DNA of 64,000 bases from Allacma fusca (taxonomy: Eukaryota; Arthropoda; Collembola; Symphypleona; Sminthuridae), in contig OX359250.1 of NCBI GenBank assembly GCA_947179485.1, positions 3,927,661-3,991,660 on the forward strand. Reading direction: 5' to 3'. Below are positions 13,258-24,972 of this stretch, in pieces (the stretch's first letter is position 1; each line of letters begins with the position of its first letter). Position numbers and translations under genes: made by a program. Under the pieces are notes generated by a model, which had not been told where the DNA came from, did not search any database, and saw only the letters and a program-made list of their open reading frames with translations.

Positions 13258-13324
13258 GAGAATACATGCAAGTATTAGTGAAGGTCATTCGGGCCTTTTT
13301 TTGGTGAATTTGGCTCCACTGAAG

Positions 13325-13955
13325 CAGTGGTCGGACTGTACTGTACTTTTTAGTACAGTATTGATAAAAGTACAGCATTGGTACAGTAACGCATCATCAT
13401 TATGTTTCGTCAATAAAGCAGAGTACAGTATCTACATTTTTTCATAACATGAACTATTGACACAGTATTGAAAAGCCGCTATAGCAATAAAAACAAGTAA
13501 AGCAAAGCAACGAATTGTTATAAATAATACAAATTCATATAAAGTACAGCAAATTATTGATACACGCAAAGGACCCCATCTAGTAAATTTACGGAGGAAC
13601 TACTTACGTTAGACATTTAGCATACGACATTAAAACGACAAACGAAAGCAGAATGAACGGGCGATATTTGTGATTATACAATATTGACGATTATATACGT
13701 ACTTCTATGGGTAAAGCACAGTATTGATAACTATTTATGTATAACTAGTAGAGTAAAGTAAAGTATTGATGACTATTTTTGCATAACTAGTGCAGTAAAG
13801 CAGAGTATTGAAACATATTTCGATGTGCTTTTAAAAGTAAAGCATTGTATTGAAACAATTATCATATCCAGACTATAGTAAAGCACAGTACAGGTAAAGG
13901 CAACTGTAAAAATAGCACTAGAGTATTGTATTGATGAATCAAAGTCCGACCACTG
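13325..13955. mobile_element. hAT MITE, CAGTGGTCGGAC ends
   Basis: A 631-bp element with inverted termini CAGTGGTCGGACT (13325) and AGTCCGACCACTG (to 13955), flanked by a perfect 8-bp target duplication CACTGAAG (13317-13324 and 13956-13963). An 8-bp duplication with CA..TG termini is the hAT signature. The body consists of degenerate AGTACAGTATTGA / AAGCACAGTATTGATAACTA words and has no transposase, so it is non-autonomous. The termini resemble those of the element at 18092-18979. Confidence 0.9.
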
Positions 13956-13963
13956 CACTGAAG

Positions 13964-14564
13964 TATTTTTTTCTTGCGCATGAAAATTTTGAAAACGTAA
14001 CTGGGCCTTTTGTGGTTTTAATTTGAACCAAAAAACAAAATGTAGTTTTAATTAGTCAAAAATTATGAAGAAAATGACAATTGGATTGGAAGTAAAAGGT
14101 TCTTGGTTGGGTTCTGTATAGAGACTCGATTTAATAAATAAAATACAGAGAAGCACGAGGTGGCTTGAGAGTGTAAATAATATTCGAGAATACTTCTGGG
14201 TCAAGTTTGATTGTAACACAAAGGTAAAAACTACCTAATGATAGTCAAGTCTTGGTTCATGGTGGCTGCCCCTGATTTACATTATCAGCCAGGTAGTCGG
14301 TAGTCTAAAAATATATGTATATTTTATTGTTTACGAGTAGGCTCATACACAAAAGATTAACAAATAGTAATTAGATACATTTAGACCCGTATTTGATTTC
14401 TATACTTTACCGTATTGCTACATTTTGATGCTTTGATACTTGTGTTCCGATTTTTTTACACGAATTGTACAAACAGTTTAAAATAACCAGATTTGATTCA
14501 CATATTATATTTAGATATGTCCGGGTGTTGTCTATGTCCTCATTAATAATATTATATTTAATTC
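13964..14564. other. No supported gene
   Basis: AT-rich intergenic sequence between a hAT element and the 3' side of a minus-strand LINE. Nothing recognisable was found. Confidence 0.4.
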
Positions 14565-15542
14565 TTAATAATAACTTAATTTAGAGCATTCTGTAAGTAA
14601 GTGTTGCCATGATTGTTGTGAGTAATTACATAGAATGCATGGCTTATTTTGGCTTATTTCGAATATATTTTCCCTTAATTCAATTTTCGAGTCAATCGGG
14701 TTTGCCAGGCGCAAATATGCCATAAATCTAATCATTTGTAATGACAACTCCCCCATTCAATATTTTGGAACTACTGATCCTCTAAGCATAAATTTGTACA
14801 TCGGATTTTGCTTCGAAAACATAACCTTTTCCCCTTTTCCCACATTATCTGAAAACCCAATTTGTTAAGACTCCTTAAGTTCCGTTAACGTTCCAGTTTA
14901 TGGGAACTGAGTGTTGGAATCGTTTGTTACAAGCTTCTGGAAAGTAATATATGGATATCTACTATGATCCATTTTCAGGATTTTATATAGATACGTTAAT
15001 GATAATTTGATTATTGTACAACTGATTTTACAAAGTCCAGCTTCTAACCTAATGGTATGGTTTGAAGTTTTGGGACTCACTCTTAGAATTTTTCTAAAAA
15101 ATATAGTTTGAAGGCTCTCCACTAGCCCTTCGTGTCCCAGACCCCATATACCTGCTGCATACAAAAGATAAGAGATGCACATTCACTCTAACAATTTACA
15201 TATTGAGTCCCACGAATTGCATCTAGAGGAGTTGATTATTTTAATGACTGCGTTTTGTGCTATTACTTCTTTTTTTTCGAGAAAACCTGCTGTAAGTCGG
15301 AATGACCCTGTAGAGTGAAATGGGACTCTTAAATAGGTGTACTCCTTTACCAAGTCCAGCATTTTTCCTTTAAATGAGAAAGTTGGTAAAATTCTAGGTA
15401 AATGCTTCGCAAAGATCATAATCTTGGTTTTACTTGCATTTACCTGTAACTTAATTACTCGGCAGTAGTCTTCTAGAATTTGTATTTTCTTCCTTAGATC
15501 TCCTGGGCTGTATGCTAGGATTACAGTATCATCGGCATACAT
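14565..15542 (-). pseudogene. LINE reverse transcriptase C-terminal part
   Basis: The frame 15542-15183 begins at MYADDTVILAYS (catalytic YADD at 15539-15528) and contains the thumb-like LVKEYTYLRVPF. It is followed by 15182-14898 (YAAGIWGLG, typical of the LINE region downstream of RT) and 14756-14565, with CILCNYSQQSWQHLLTEC. That last stretch has the Cys/His spacing often found at LINE C-termini. Stop codons separate the pieces. Confidence 0.8.
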
Positions 15543-15555
15543 TAAAGTCAGAATA

Positions 15556-16343
15556 CAGTTGACTCTCTTTATAACGACATCGATGAATCTCCCAAAAAGT
15601 GACGTTATAAGGCAACGACATTATAGAGTCACCTAAAATAAATAACGGTTTAATTGGAAATTTTTCGTTTGTAGTTAAATTGGAGTCAAGTCTCGTTTCA
15701 TTTATGTTAACACATACTATGTTTCCAAGCGGAATAAGAATAAAAATATTTAATTTTAATTAATAAATAATAACATTTTTTCCAAGTTTCCCATCCCACA
15801 AACACCGCCAACAACAAAGGGCAGGATTGAGTAATGTATTTTCTGAATCTCAGTAAGACACTTCTCAATTTTAAAAATATTTCAAACAGTGAAAAATGTA
15901 ATTCCGTTAAAACTATGAATATCAGTTCTTTACTGGATGCGAAAATAAATCCAAGAGGCTAGAAATCCTTGATGGGGCTTAAACAATGTCGTTAAAAACG
16001 CTTGCACATATATTTTATAATTATTACGTTTCTTCCAGTCTTTTATACCGTCACTGCGTAATAAACCTACGCAATTATAGTGAAACTGAAGAGTAAAAAT
16101 AACTTTAAAATTACAGCACCAATAGGTAAGTTATTTACATAACTAGGTTTGACGCTTTGACGTTATAAGGGTACGCTTTTCACCCTACGGCTACAAAAAA
16201 GCGACTTTATAAAGGAACTGACGTTATAACGAGTGACGCTAAAAAGGTATAAATTGTCATATAATTTAGCTTGGGAGGAACCCAGGCTGACTTTATAGGG
16301 AGAGTGACTCTATAGGGAGAGAATCTATAAGGAGAGTCGACTG
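15556..16343. mobile_element. pogo/Tigger-type MITE nested in a LINE
   Basis: A 788-bp insertion with inverted termini CAGTTGACTCTCTTTATA (15556 on) and, at the right end read in reverse, CAGTCGACTCTCCTTATA (from 16343). It is flanked by TA at 15554-15555 and 16344-16345. A CAGT start and TA duplication fit the Tc1/mariner-pogo group. GTTATAA and GACTTTATAG words recur near both ends. No transposase was recognised. Excising the element restores colinearity of the LINE reading frame around it. Confidence 0.85.
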
Positions 16344-16990
16344 TAGCAGTAGTTTCATTTATTTCAAATATTTTTACAGGTCTGATACATACAAAGAGAT
16401 CAGAATTGGGGACAAAATCTCTCCTTGCAACACCCCTTCGTTTATATCCTGGAAATCTGTAAACCTTCATATGTTCTGACTCTAAGTCTGGCCTGGGAGT
16501 ATATGTTTTGCAGAATTCGGATTAACTTTCCACTCAGTCCTATCATGTGTAGCTTTTTCCAAAGAAATGTGTGGTTTACTTAGCCCTAAGCTCTTTAATA
16601 GCCCACAAATATAGAATAGACCTTTCTCTTTGGAAATCTTATATGATTCTGTATATTACCGTCAGGGTAAATACCTGATCAGCACATGATCGCTTTTTAC
16701 GGGATCCAGCTTGGTTTTCTGGTATTATTTTAAATTTGTCTGCCCATATTACAATTCTGTCTAACAAAATCTGTGTATATAACTTTGTAATACAGCTTAT
16801 TAGTGCTATACCCCTATAATCATCTCTTGCCCCTTTCTTAAATAAAGTTATCTCTATATCTGTTAACGAGTTGGGCAGTGTTCCTGATCAAACATTTTGT
16901 TGTATATACCTAACACGGCCAGTAACCAGCTGTCCAACCAAGTGTTGCATTGGGTCATTACAAACTATTTTTCTGCTTTGTATTTATTAG

Positions 16991-18083
16991 CATTCTCAAG
17001 GGCGACGCAGTACTGACTTAACCGTAGAGCCAGGTTGCCTCTAAACGTTGTTTATTCACATGGGGGAAAAATTTATAATAAATTTATAGTTAAATATAAT
17101 ATAACTAAAAATAACAATCAATAATAACTTCAGCTCACCATCCTTTGGGTGGCTAAGGCTAAGTAACATAGTTATGTTACAGAACATAACCAGGCATGTG
17201 TAACATCCTGTAGGATTTCCATAAGTGACGCCCCGTGATGAACCTGTGACGCCACAAAAGAGTCCTCTCAGGCTATTTCCGGAATACTGTGTTTAGGGCA
17301 AAACCGACGACGCAAATGCGTTCCATATAATACCAGGAGCTTAAATTAATTTTAAGGCATATTGAAGGGGCGATAGCCCAAATCAATAAAACCTTACATA
17401 CAAATTAATTTTAAGGGCCCATTCGGGTAACAGGATACAAGGCCTAGTTTAGCATGGCTAAATGACGATTACTACCGATTGTGTTGGCTAATTAGGGCGA
17501 AACAAAATGCAAACCATGTATGGCTTATAGTTGCTTTACTGTTAACGGCGGGTACCGGAACTGGGTAATACAATACCAAATAAATATTTAAAAAATTGTA
17601 ATTTTCACACGTAATACATACACTGGATTTTGGGCTACATTTCTTTTCTCACCTTTTGCTTGGCTCTCGGTCCAAGTCCAATTAGAGTCTTTATCGTTGG
17701 TTTGGTCACATGTGGTACACCCATAAGGCGTCCGGCAAATTAAACATGCTTATGAAAAATGCTTTCTATATCTGAAACTATTTTACTAATTAAGAACATT
17801 GACTCGGTTCCCCTGTAAAATTAATTTACCCTACCATGTGCATGTTACCTGGTCAAAATTTATACCTCTAGTGTTGTCAGTACACCAAGGGGAAGTTTAT
17901 ATGTAACTAGCTGTATAATCAAACTATAATGAATAATAAATGTTTAATAATGTTCATATTTAATTTAGACGTTTTTACCTCCGACAAGGGTCTCTGTCAG
18001 AGACGTATGTATTGGCGTGTAATTAATTGACATACTTTCCTGAGATCAAACGGATGACTCGATCTTCTCGAATACGGTTGTGA
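16991..18083. other. No supported gene
   Basis: AT-rich sequence with no coding signal and no terminal repeats that I could pair. Confidence 0.4.
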
Positions 18084-18091
18084 CTCATTAG

Positions 18092-18979
18092 TAGTGGTCG
18101 GACCAGTTCAGTTCAAAACTGAAATTTTCAGTTCAGTTCAGTTCAGTTCAGTTTGGTTCATACAAATTTTGATTCAGTTCGATACATAAACCAAACTGAA
18201 TGGTTCGGTTTCAGCGTAAAACTGAACTGAACTGAATCGTTTGAACTGATTTTTACTCATGTACAATAAAGGCTGTTTCTGTCATGACGCACTTCTCATT
18301 TCTGACGGTTGCATTTGCCGTGCTATATATTTATACATATATAAGAACATATGGTCGCTTAAGAGGCAAAATGGACTACGTACAATTTCGACTAGAAGCA
18401 AAATGGTCTGCATGCCTTTTTCCGTAAAGGCAAAACGGAATAGTTGCAAGCTTTCCTGAAAGCAAAATGAACTACATGCAGTTTTCACTTAAAGCAAAAT
18501 GGTCTACATGCGTGTATACTTTCATAATGGCAATTCTGCTTTAAAACGAAATTGTATGTAGACCATTTTGCTTTTAGACGAAATTGTAAGTAGACCATAT
18601 TGCTTTTAAAACTTGATGCATCTATTCCATTTTGCATTTAGTAAAACTGCATGTAGACCATTTTGATTTTATTCGAAAATGCATGTATTCCATTTTGCCT
18701 CTTCAGCGACGATATCTTATATGTATGTATGCGTGTATGTACAAACATATATTATACATATATATTGTACTTACCAAAACGGAAACTATTTGCGTTATAG
18801 TTTTAACCTGGCGCGTTAAACTGTTTTGGAATCAGTTCAGTTCAGTTCACAGAGGAAACTGGACTGAACTGAACCGAAGAATAGGTAACTGAACTGAAAT
18901 TTTGATTTTCGATTCAGTTCACTTTGTGAACCGAACTAAACTGAATTTTGCGAACCAAACTGAACTGGTCCGACCACTA
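18092..18979. mobile_element. hAT element with CAGTTCAG subterminal array
   Basis: An 888-bp element with inverted termini TAGTGGTCGGACCAGTTCAG (18092) and the reverse complement ending at 18979, flanked by a perfect 8-bp duplication CTCATTAG (18084-18091 and 18980-18987). The outer 150 bp or so on each side is dominated by CAGTTCAG / GAACTGAA words. The interior holds a separate 357-bp inverted structure at 18354-18710. There is no transposase, so it is non-autonomous. A related fragment lies at 42131-42275. Confidence 0.92.
18354..18710. mobile_element. Foldback-like element with 32-bp repeat arms
   Basis: The termini GTCGCTTAAGAGGCAAAATG (18354) and, in reverse from 18710, GTCGCTGAAGAGGCAAAATG are near-perfect inverted repeats. 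The left arm has five copies of a core like GCAAAATGGTCTACATGC starting at 18366, 18398, 18430, 18462 and 18494, exactly 32 bp apart. The right arm has five reverse-complement cores ending near 18571, 18603, 18635, 18666 and 18698. Arms built from tandem repeats are the hallmark of foldback elements (in Drosophila FB the unit is about 31 bp). Target duplication could not be resolved because the flanks are TA-rich. A left-arm relic is at 23204-23331. Confidence 0.8.
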
Positions 18980-19034
18980 CTCATTAGTAGGTAGTTGTGA
19001 GGTGTGGTCGCACGGTGACACTGGTACTTACAAA

Positions 19035-20174
19035 CAGAGCTGCGTTCAAGTCAAGTTATTTTAGACAACTTGACTTGAACTTGAAAAAATTGTCTAAACA
19101 AGGTATCCGTACTTGCACTTGATGAATCAAGTTTCTCAAGCAGCTTGGGTATTCAAGTACACGATTTTCAAGTTCATTTTATAGAACTTGAACTTGATAA
19201 GAACTTGACGTTCAAGTTCATTTTATAGAACTTGAACTTGATAAGAACTTGACGTTCAAGTTGAACACATAACTTGACTTGAACTTGTATTTGAACTTGA
19301 TTATTCAAGTATTGTTTTCGTAAATGAATAAACAATACTAGACATTTCGTCCACAATTATAAAGCTGATAATGATTAGGCCGTAATTAGGATAAACTAAA
19401 CGGCATGTGAATGATATCCATTACTTTAAAATTGCTAAAAGGTTTAACTGTAAACACTAGTCTATTTTACTAATTTCCACAGTAAGAGGCAGCAATAGCA
19501 ATCATATTATTGGCCTGTTCGCATTAGTGTTACACTCATCTGGTGAGTGTAACCAGCAGTTATATTCATGAATATTTGTCGTCGTTAATTTTGCTTAACC
19601 AATATTGATTTATAAGATAGTGACATCATGTTTAATATCAGCAAAAATTATTCTTACATGGAATATTAAATTAACTTCTTAGGTACAGAACAGGTGTACT
19701 GCACAATAACTTCATTTTTGTAATGGAACAAGACACCCGAGCATAAAGAACATCCTTATAAAACAATATGTCAGAACCTTTAATAATTCAAAGTATGGAA
19801 ACAGGACAAGAATTTTATTATTTTCGATCTCGACCCGATCGAATATAAAGAAACACAAAGATGTCAATAATATGATGATTGACGCCCAATATTATTTTTG
19901 GCGGGATGCAATGATGCCACTAATTACGCAATGCTTATATTCCTTTTCAGTGAAAAAACTCAAGTTATACTCAAGTTTTATTCAAGTACATCCAGTAAGG
20001 GTACTTGAACTTGACTTGATTTTGCAGTCAAGTAATGAATTATTAACTTGAACTTGATCGAACTTGAACTTGAAAATTCAAGTCAAAATTATAATTTCAC
20101 TTGAACTTGATGTTCAAGTTTCAAGTTACAAAATTGTCTGCACTTGACTTGACTCGAACTTGAACGCAGCTCTG
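19035..20174. mobile_element. hAT element with CAAGTTCAAG array, CAGAGCTGCG ends
   Basis: A 1140-bp element with inverted termini CAGAGCTGCGTTCAAGT (19035) and, in reverse from 20174, the same sequence, flanked by a perfect 8-bp duplication CTTACAAA (19027-19034 and 20175-20182). Both ends are packed with ACTTGAACTTGA / CAAGTTCAAGT words, about 250-300 bp on the left and 200 bp on the right. A minus-strand open frame at 19356-19174 is a by-product of these repeats (low-complexity VQIQVQVK). No transposase was seen. It shares its ten-base terminus with the element at 59089-59997. Confidence 0.92.
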
Positions 20175-20182
20175 CTTACAAA

Positions 20183-22088
20183 GGTCGCTGCAAAAAATTT
20201 TTATGGAAGAATCATTCAAATTTCACAACGCCCCTCGATGGATTTACATTTTAGTGCTAGTCACTAGAGTAAAAAATGAAATAGATTTGGCAAAAGGGGG
20301 CTCTGAAAGGCTCAAACAGTTCTTTTGATTTCTTGTACAAGCACGGTTTATTGACATTACTTTGGATTTCTTTTATTATTGTTTCGCTTTTCACAGTGCC
20401 TCAAAGCACTGTCATTAGGATCAATGTTTTTAATCATTCAGACCGTAGGTCACATATTTGGCCGTAATTTTCCACTTGGACTAATGACATCTAATGAAAT
20501 TTACTACAAGCTTGAATATTATTTGTACAGTAGCCATATTTTGTGTGAAAAATAGCAACATCAGAAACATTTCCGCTTTTTCCTCATGTGGCGGAATTTC
20601 TTCGACCTTGCTCTCTATTCTACGGTGATGTCCGCTATTAAATGGTGTTTAATACCTCCGACTGATTTGATTTTGTCCCACCCAGAATTTCATTTATACT
20701 CAAAAGACAGCTCAAAAGTTTCGTATCGGTGAGTTTTATCATATTTTGACTTACGTTATGCACTGGTGGTTTTACGAACAGTCCGTTATAAGGGTTCAGC
20801 TTATAAGTTATGTATCCCTATTAGGGTTGCATTTTCTCCGTCCCATTAGAAGTTCCACATACGAAACATAATGTACATTAAAATTTTGTAAAGGAATTGC
20901 TGTTTATAAGCAACGAAAAAAGCCAGGCCCTTTGTTCGTCCCTCATAACGGACTTTTACTAATTGTTGCATTTTGAAGGGCAACATCAGGAAGGCAAGTT
21001 CAATTTTATCAACTCATTTCCCTACTGCTACGTGGTTTGGATAAGACATGCAAAACTTGATGTATGTATGTACATCCAGAAGCAAAGGATAGAATCGACT
21101 GCAATACCTCTTTCGAACCGTCGCTGTGGTAGCCCAGAATAAAATTTTGTCAATTTTTGTAATTTGTGGATTCTGTGAATCTTGACGGGGAAATTTTGAA
21201 GAAAACTGCAAATTTTGACGTGTTTTTTTACATGGAAATTTTTTCGCCTAGAAGGAATCTGCTATGAGACCTTGCACCCTCAAGACTAATCGTCCTATTA
21301 CGGAGTTTTTAATTTTTTTAAAATTAAATCATATAATAATTGATATATTAATATCATTATTATCAATGATGACTGGGAGTCAAAATTTGCGAATAACCCG
21401 CCTTTGAGGCCTCGAAGTACCTTAAAAAAACTGGACTAGTTTTGTTTCGCAAGGCACATCGTCGTCGACACTAGCTCATTGAAAAGGTAGTTAATTGCTT
21501 AATAAATTTAAGTTAAGTTTCCAGGTGTATTCAAATTCAACAATTTTTCATCCAAAATTTCATCGTTCTTTTTGCCTAAAGGGAATCGCCTGAGACTTTG
21601 CCACAGAACAAATTGTCATAACATAAAGTTTCCAAATAACAAATTTATGCCAACTGGTGTTGAAACCATCGGGAAATCCGAAAGAGATATATATGGTTTG
21701 ATTAGCATGGTGTAACTGGAACTCGGAATGCCAATGTCACTAGTGTGGACCCTTTGGGGCCAAACAATGAGGTCACTCCATTCCAGTCAAAACTAACGAG
21801 AATATTTGAACCGCAAACCAGACTTTTCTATGGGTGTTAAATTGATTTTAATAACAGTGAGTGTGAACTCTTTCCAGTATTGACGGGTCGAAAATGGGGC
21901 ACGGAATGGGCCTTGGTGGAAAGTAACAAGTGCAGTGAGGAATGTACATTCTCGCATTTGTGATATTTTTATTTTAAATGGTTTCAATTTCATCAGTATC
22001 ATTCTGATTCTAGCGTATGTGAGCATACCACAAGTTGGCACAACAGTGTTGGATATGATTCAAGAGTTTAGTTGGCTTTTTTGTTGTT
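20183..22088. other. No supported gene
   Basis: No coding gene is supported. A diverged direct repeat pairs 21238-21275 with 21569-21605 (both run roughly CGCCTAGAAGGAATC then TGAGACCTTGC), suggesting a local duplication. Open frames at 21211-21014 and 22041-21793 (minus) have no recognisable domain. Confidence 0.35.
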
Positions 22089-22096
22089 GTATTTGA

Positions 22097-22457
22097 CAGG
22101 GGACGGATTTTTGTACATCTCCCCGGAAGACCATTTCTAAATTTTTGACGATTTGAATCCTTACGATTTCAAAAATCCTTTCTGAACAAAAGGTCAACGA
22201 TTTTCAAAATCTCTGATGGCAAAAATAACTTCCCTACAAGACGTCAAATCCCTGCCAAATAACCAAGGACAACCATTCTAAAAATCTCTTGCAATACAAA
22301 TTTCCCTGAGACATGCCAACTTTGAAAATCCCTGCCAAAAAAATAAAAAATACCAGGGAATTTTAAAATCCCTGTTCGCAAAAAAAGAATCCCTTCCCTT
22401 TGAGATTTTCCCTGCCAGAAATAAATAATATTTCCAACAAAAATAATCCGACCCCTG
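22097..22457. mobile_element. Short hAT MITE, CAGGGG ends
   Basis: A 361-bp element with termini CAGGGGACGGATTTTTGT (22097) and, in reverse from 22457, CAGGGGTCGGATTATTTTTG, flanked by a perfect 8-bp duplication GTATTTGA (22089-22096 and 22458-22465). Its body repeats AAAATCCCTGCCA-like words in both orientations. The 78-codon minus-strand open frame inside is repeat-derived. A related fragment appears at 41037-41165. Confidence 0.92.
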
Positions 22458-22465
22458 GTATTTGA

Positions 22466-24507
22466 ATGGTTTGACATGAATATGATTTTATTGCATTTTT
22501 CCAGATTGTAGTATACTGTTTGTTTGAGTCTTCATAGGTCTTGACGGATCTTTATTCATACACTTTGAGCTTTAAATCATTTTGATGCACGTAGGTTATT
22601 CTTGATTAAATTTTCGTAATGTTCGACCTTTGCAACATTGCATCATTTGTAAAGTCTTTATTTTAACTTAACTTAATATTCACGCATAATTATCACCCAA
22701 ACTTTAGAATCTTTAAAATGTATCGTAAAAATGAAAATCTGTAATAAATTGCCGTAGTGTAACATATTCAAAAAATCTGTTGATTCCAGCTTTACTGGAA
22801 TCATTAAAGAAGTGCAAGGCCTCCAAGTTAGTAAATTCCTTTACCGTTGTTAGAATCAATCCATGATAATTTTGGACTTTTCTATTTCGTGTACTTTTTT
22901 AAATGAAGTTTTGCTTCAATTCAGTATTTAAATATGATCCTTAGATTGTTTATCCTTCTCATTTATACAACAAGCGAAGTTGATTAAGAATGAAAGTATT
23001 TCAGGTTACCCTTGTGTGAGATTGTAATTGCTGAGGTCCTGGTCTGGTTATGATTGCAATTAGTATAGTGTTCATTAATTAACACCCCTGTAAAAATGTT
23101 CTACTTCATGCAATGTGAATGAAGTGCATTAGAGCTGATATAATGAAGGACGAGTAGTCCACACGCAAAACAAGAAATATTGTTTGTTGATGAAGAACAC
23201 ATTGTCGGTGAAGAGGCAAAATGGTGTACATGCCTTTTTCCTTAATGCAAAACCTTTTAAATAGCAAAACTACATGCAAGTTTCAGTAAAAGCAAAATGG
23301 TCTACATACATGCATAATTTCATAATTAACAAGCTTAGCGTGGAGCGCAAACGTAACGCTATATCCTATATAGTTTGTGAAGGCATCAGGTTTTGATTAC
23401 TGAAGAGCATTCCGCCATCTATACATACATATCAGTAAATACTAGGCCCTAGAATCGAAGTTACACTGCTAATTGTCTTTACGAAAATTTTCCGAAGGTG
23501 AATTACCGAGTATTAATATGAACTATCTCTGCTCACTGACAACTTGGTACACATCTTCTTCCACGTTTCTTATAACGCTGAACCGAAATTAAAAAGCCTT
23601 AATTATTTCAGATGTTAGTCCATGAAACCAGTAATAATTGGTTTATTTTATTGTCGTTATCAGTATTAACTATTCTGTCTATAATGCTAAATGGATAGAC
23701 CGAGAACTAAACCTGGGTATTTTTGTTGCGTAATAGAAACTTATCTTAAATTTACCTTGTCTACTTAATATTTTCTTCTTGTTGAATAATTAATTATATA
23801 TTATTAATTTACGTTAGTATTTTAATAGAATTCAGAATCTATTAGTGTGTTGCTTCATTTTTCTGAAGGACAATTGAGTTAAAAAAATGTTAAATGAACG
23901 TTTTTCAAAACAAAAGTTGAAATGCGTATAGAAGTTACGTGAATATTCTTCGATAAAAATTCAACTATTATACTTTCAAAACGAGTGTGGAATGCGTAAT
24001 GATATAAAATAAACGAGCATTGCAGTTTTTCCAGTGACCCTTCCCGAGATTCCCGAGATTCTTCTTCATCACTTTGGCCTCAACTTCCTGTGTTCGTTCC
24101 GGTTGGTGTACAGCTATATTATTGGACTCTGCTCCCACGCAAATAAGTTACGAATGCATTAGCCAACTTTAGGGGCAATGATAAAAATTATCTAATTTCG
24201 GTCTTGTTACTCAGAAACTTCAAAGGTAACGGAAAGGGGAGCAACTAGATTGTTTTGAACAGGTCAAACTTTGTTTTAAATTGTTTATTCAAGCTTCAAA
24301 ATTTGTTTCAAAATATATTGTGATTCCTTTGGTGGAAACGTTTATGGGCTTACAAGGGAAAATAGATTTGCACGTTATTTACCCGTGCCCGCCCGGCCCG
24401 AAATTGAAATTCAACAATTAAGCATGGCCCGGCCTGCAAAATTTAAAAAAAGTTCGTAGCTCGCCCGTAAATACCAGTTCAGCTTGTGAATCCTTAGCTA
24501 GAAATAT
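22466..24507. other. No supported gene; transposon scraps
   Basis: No coding gene is supported. It contains a relic of the foldback-like element (23204-23331). It also has a GC-rich scrap at about 24380-24475 with CCCGTGCCCGCCCGGCCC on one side and GGCCCGGCC, then CTCGCCCGTAAATA, on the other, probably a decayed hAT end. Confidence 0.35.
23204..23331. mobile_element. Left-arm relic of the foldback-like element
   Basis: Begins GTCGGTGAAGAGGCAAAATG, matching the terminus of the element at 18354, and continues with GCAAAA cores starting at 23216, 23247, 23264 and 23292. Spacing is degraded to 31, 17 and 28 bp and no right arm follows. It shows the element is dispersed in this genome. Confidence 0.75.
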
Positions 24508-24528
24508 CAGACCTGGATAACGTTATGG

Positions 24529-24900
24529 TGCATTAATATCTGTTTATATGGTAGCGAATAAATGTACGTAGATATTAACGACAATAATTGAATAGGAAAG
24601 ATTATGGTTTATTCCAAGAAAGCCGAATGTGAAGAAGGAGAGAGAGTAAGAGTAGTGATAGTAAAGTGCTACTGAGACGCTACTGAAGTAGCAGAAGGAA
24701 GGAATCCTTTATATACGGGCACGAGAGTGTGTCCCAGCCTGGTAAAAGGTAACGGCTGCAGAAGGATTAGATTGGAACGGAATAGTTCCAGTGCAAGCAG
24801 GTTCAGGCAGGAATGAACAGGTTCATTCCGGTTAGGACAGGAATGAGCAATTGTTGGGGAGGATGCAGTGTAACGGAAGAAACATGTATATTTTCACACA
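24529..24900 (-). repeat. 3' LTR of the Ty3/gypsy element
   Basis: A 372-bp LTR beginning TGCATTAATATCTG on the plus strand and ending TTTTCACACA. It differs from the partner LTR at four positions that I could see (for example GGAAGGAAT versus GGAAAGAAT, and ACATGTATA versus ACATATATA). The adjoining polypurine tract marks it as the 3' LTR in the minus-strand reading direction. Confidence 0.95.
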
Positions 24901-24972
24901 TCCTCTCTTTTGTTTTTAAGATTACAAATTTATAACTGTTAAAAATAAGAAGTAATATAGCATGAGAAATGT

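Larger units (their letters stand above)
14565..16990 (-). mobile_element. LINE fragment interrupted by a pogo-type element
   Basis: Read on the minus strand, RT motifs run from about 16990 to 14565. Around 16840-16700 is a LISCITKLYTQ-like segment followed by an ENQAG-like one. Near 16440-16370 is LQGEILSPIL, and after a 788-bp insertion the frame continues with the YADD box. A C-terminal C-x2-C...H-x4-C cluster lies at 14756-14565. The two halves fit together when 15556-16343 is removed, so the inserted element arrived later. The LINE carries several stops and is dead. Its clade is uncertain. Confidence 0.8.

Noticed and set aside
16207..16470. 87-codon minus-strand frame as a gene
   Set aside because: It spans the junction of the pogo-type insertion and the LINE and is in a different frame from the real RT motifs.
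18354..18710. Regular 32-bp repeats as a CRISPR array
   Set aside because: The repeats reverse orientation in the middle, the intervening bases are not unique spacers, termini are inverted repeats, and the window is clearly animal nuclear DNA.
19174..19356. Minus-strand frame with VQIQVQVK as a small gene
   Set aside because: It is formed by the CAAGTTCAAG array of the hAT element at 19035-20174.
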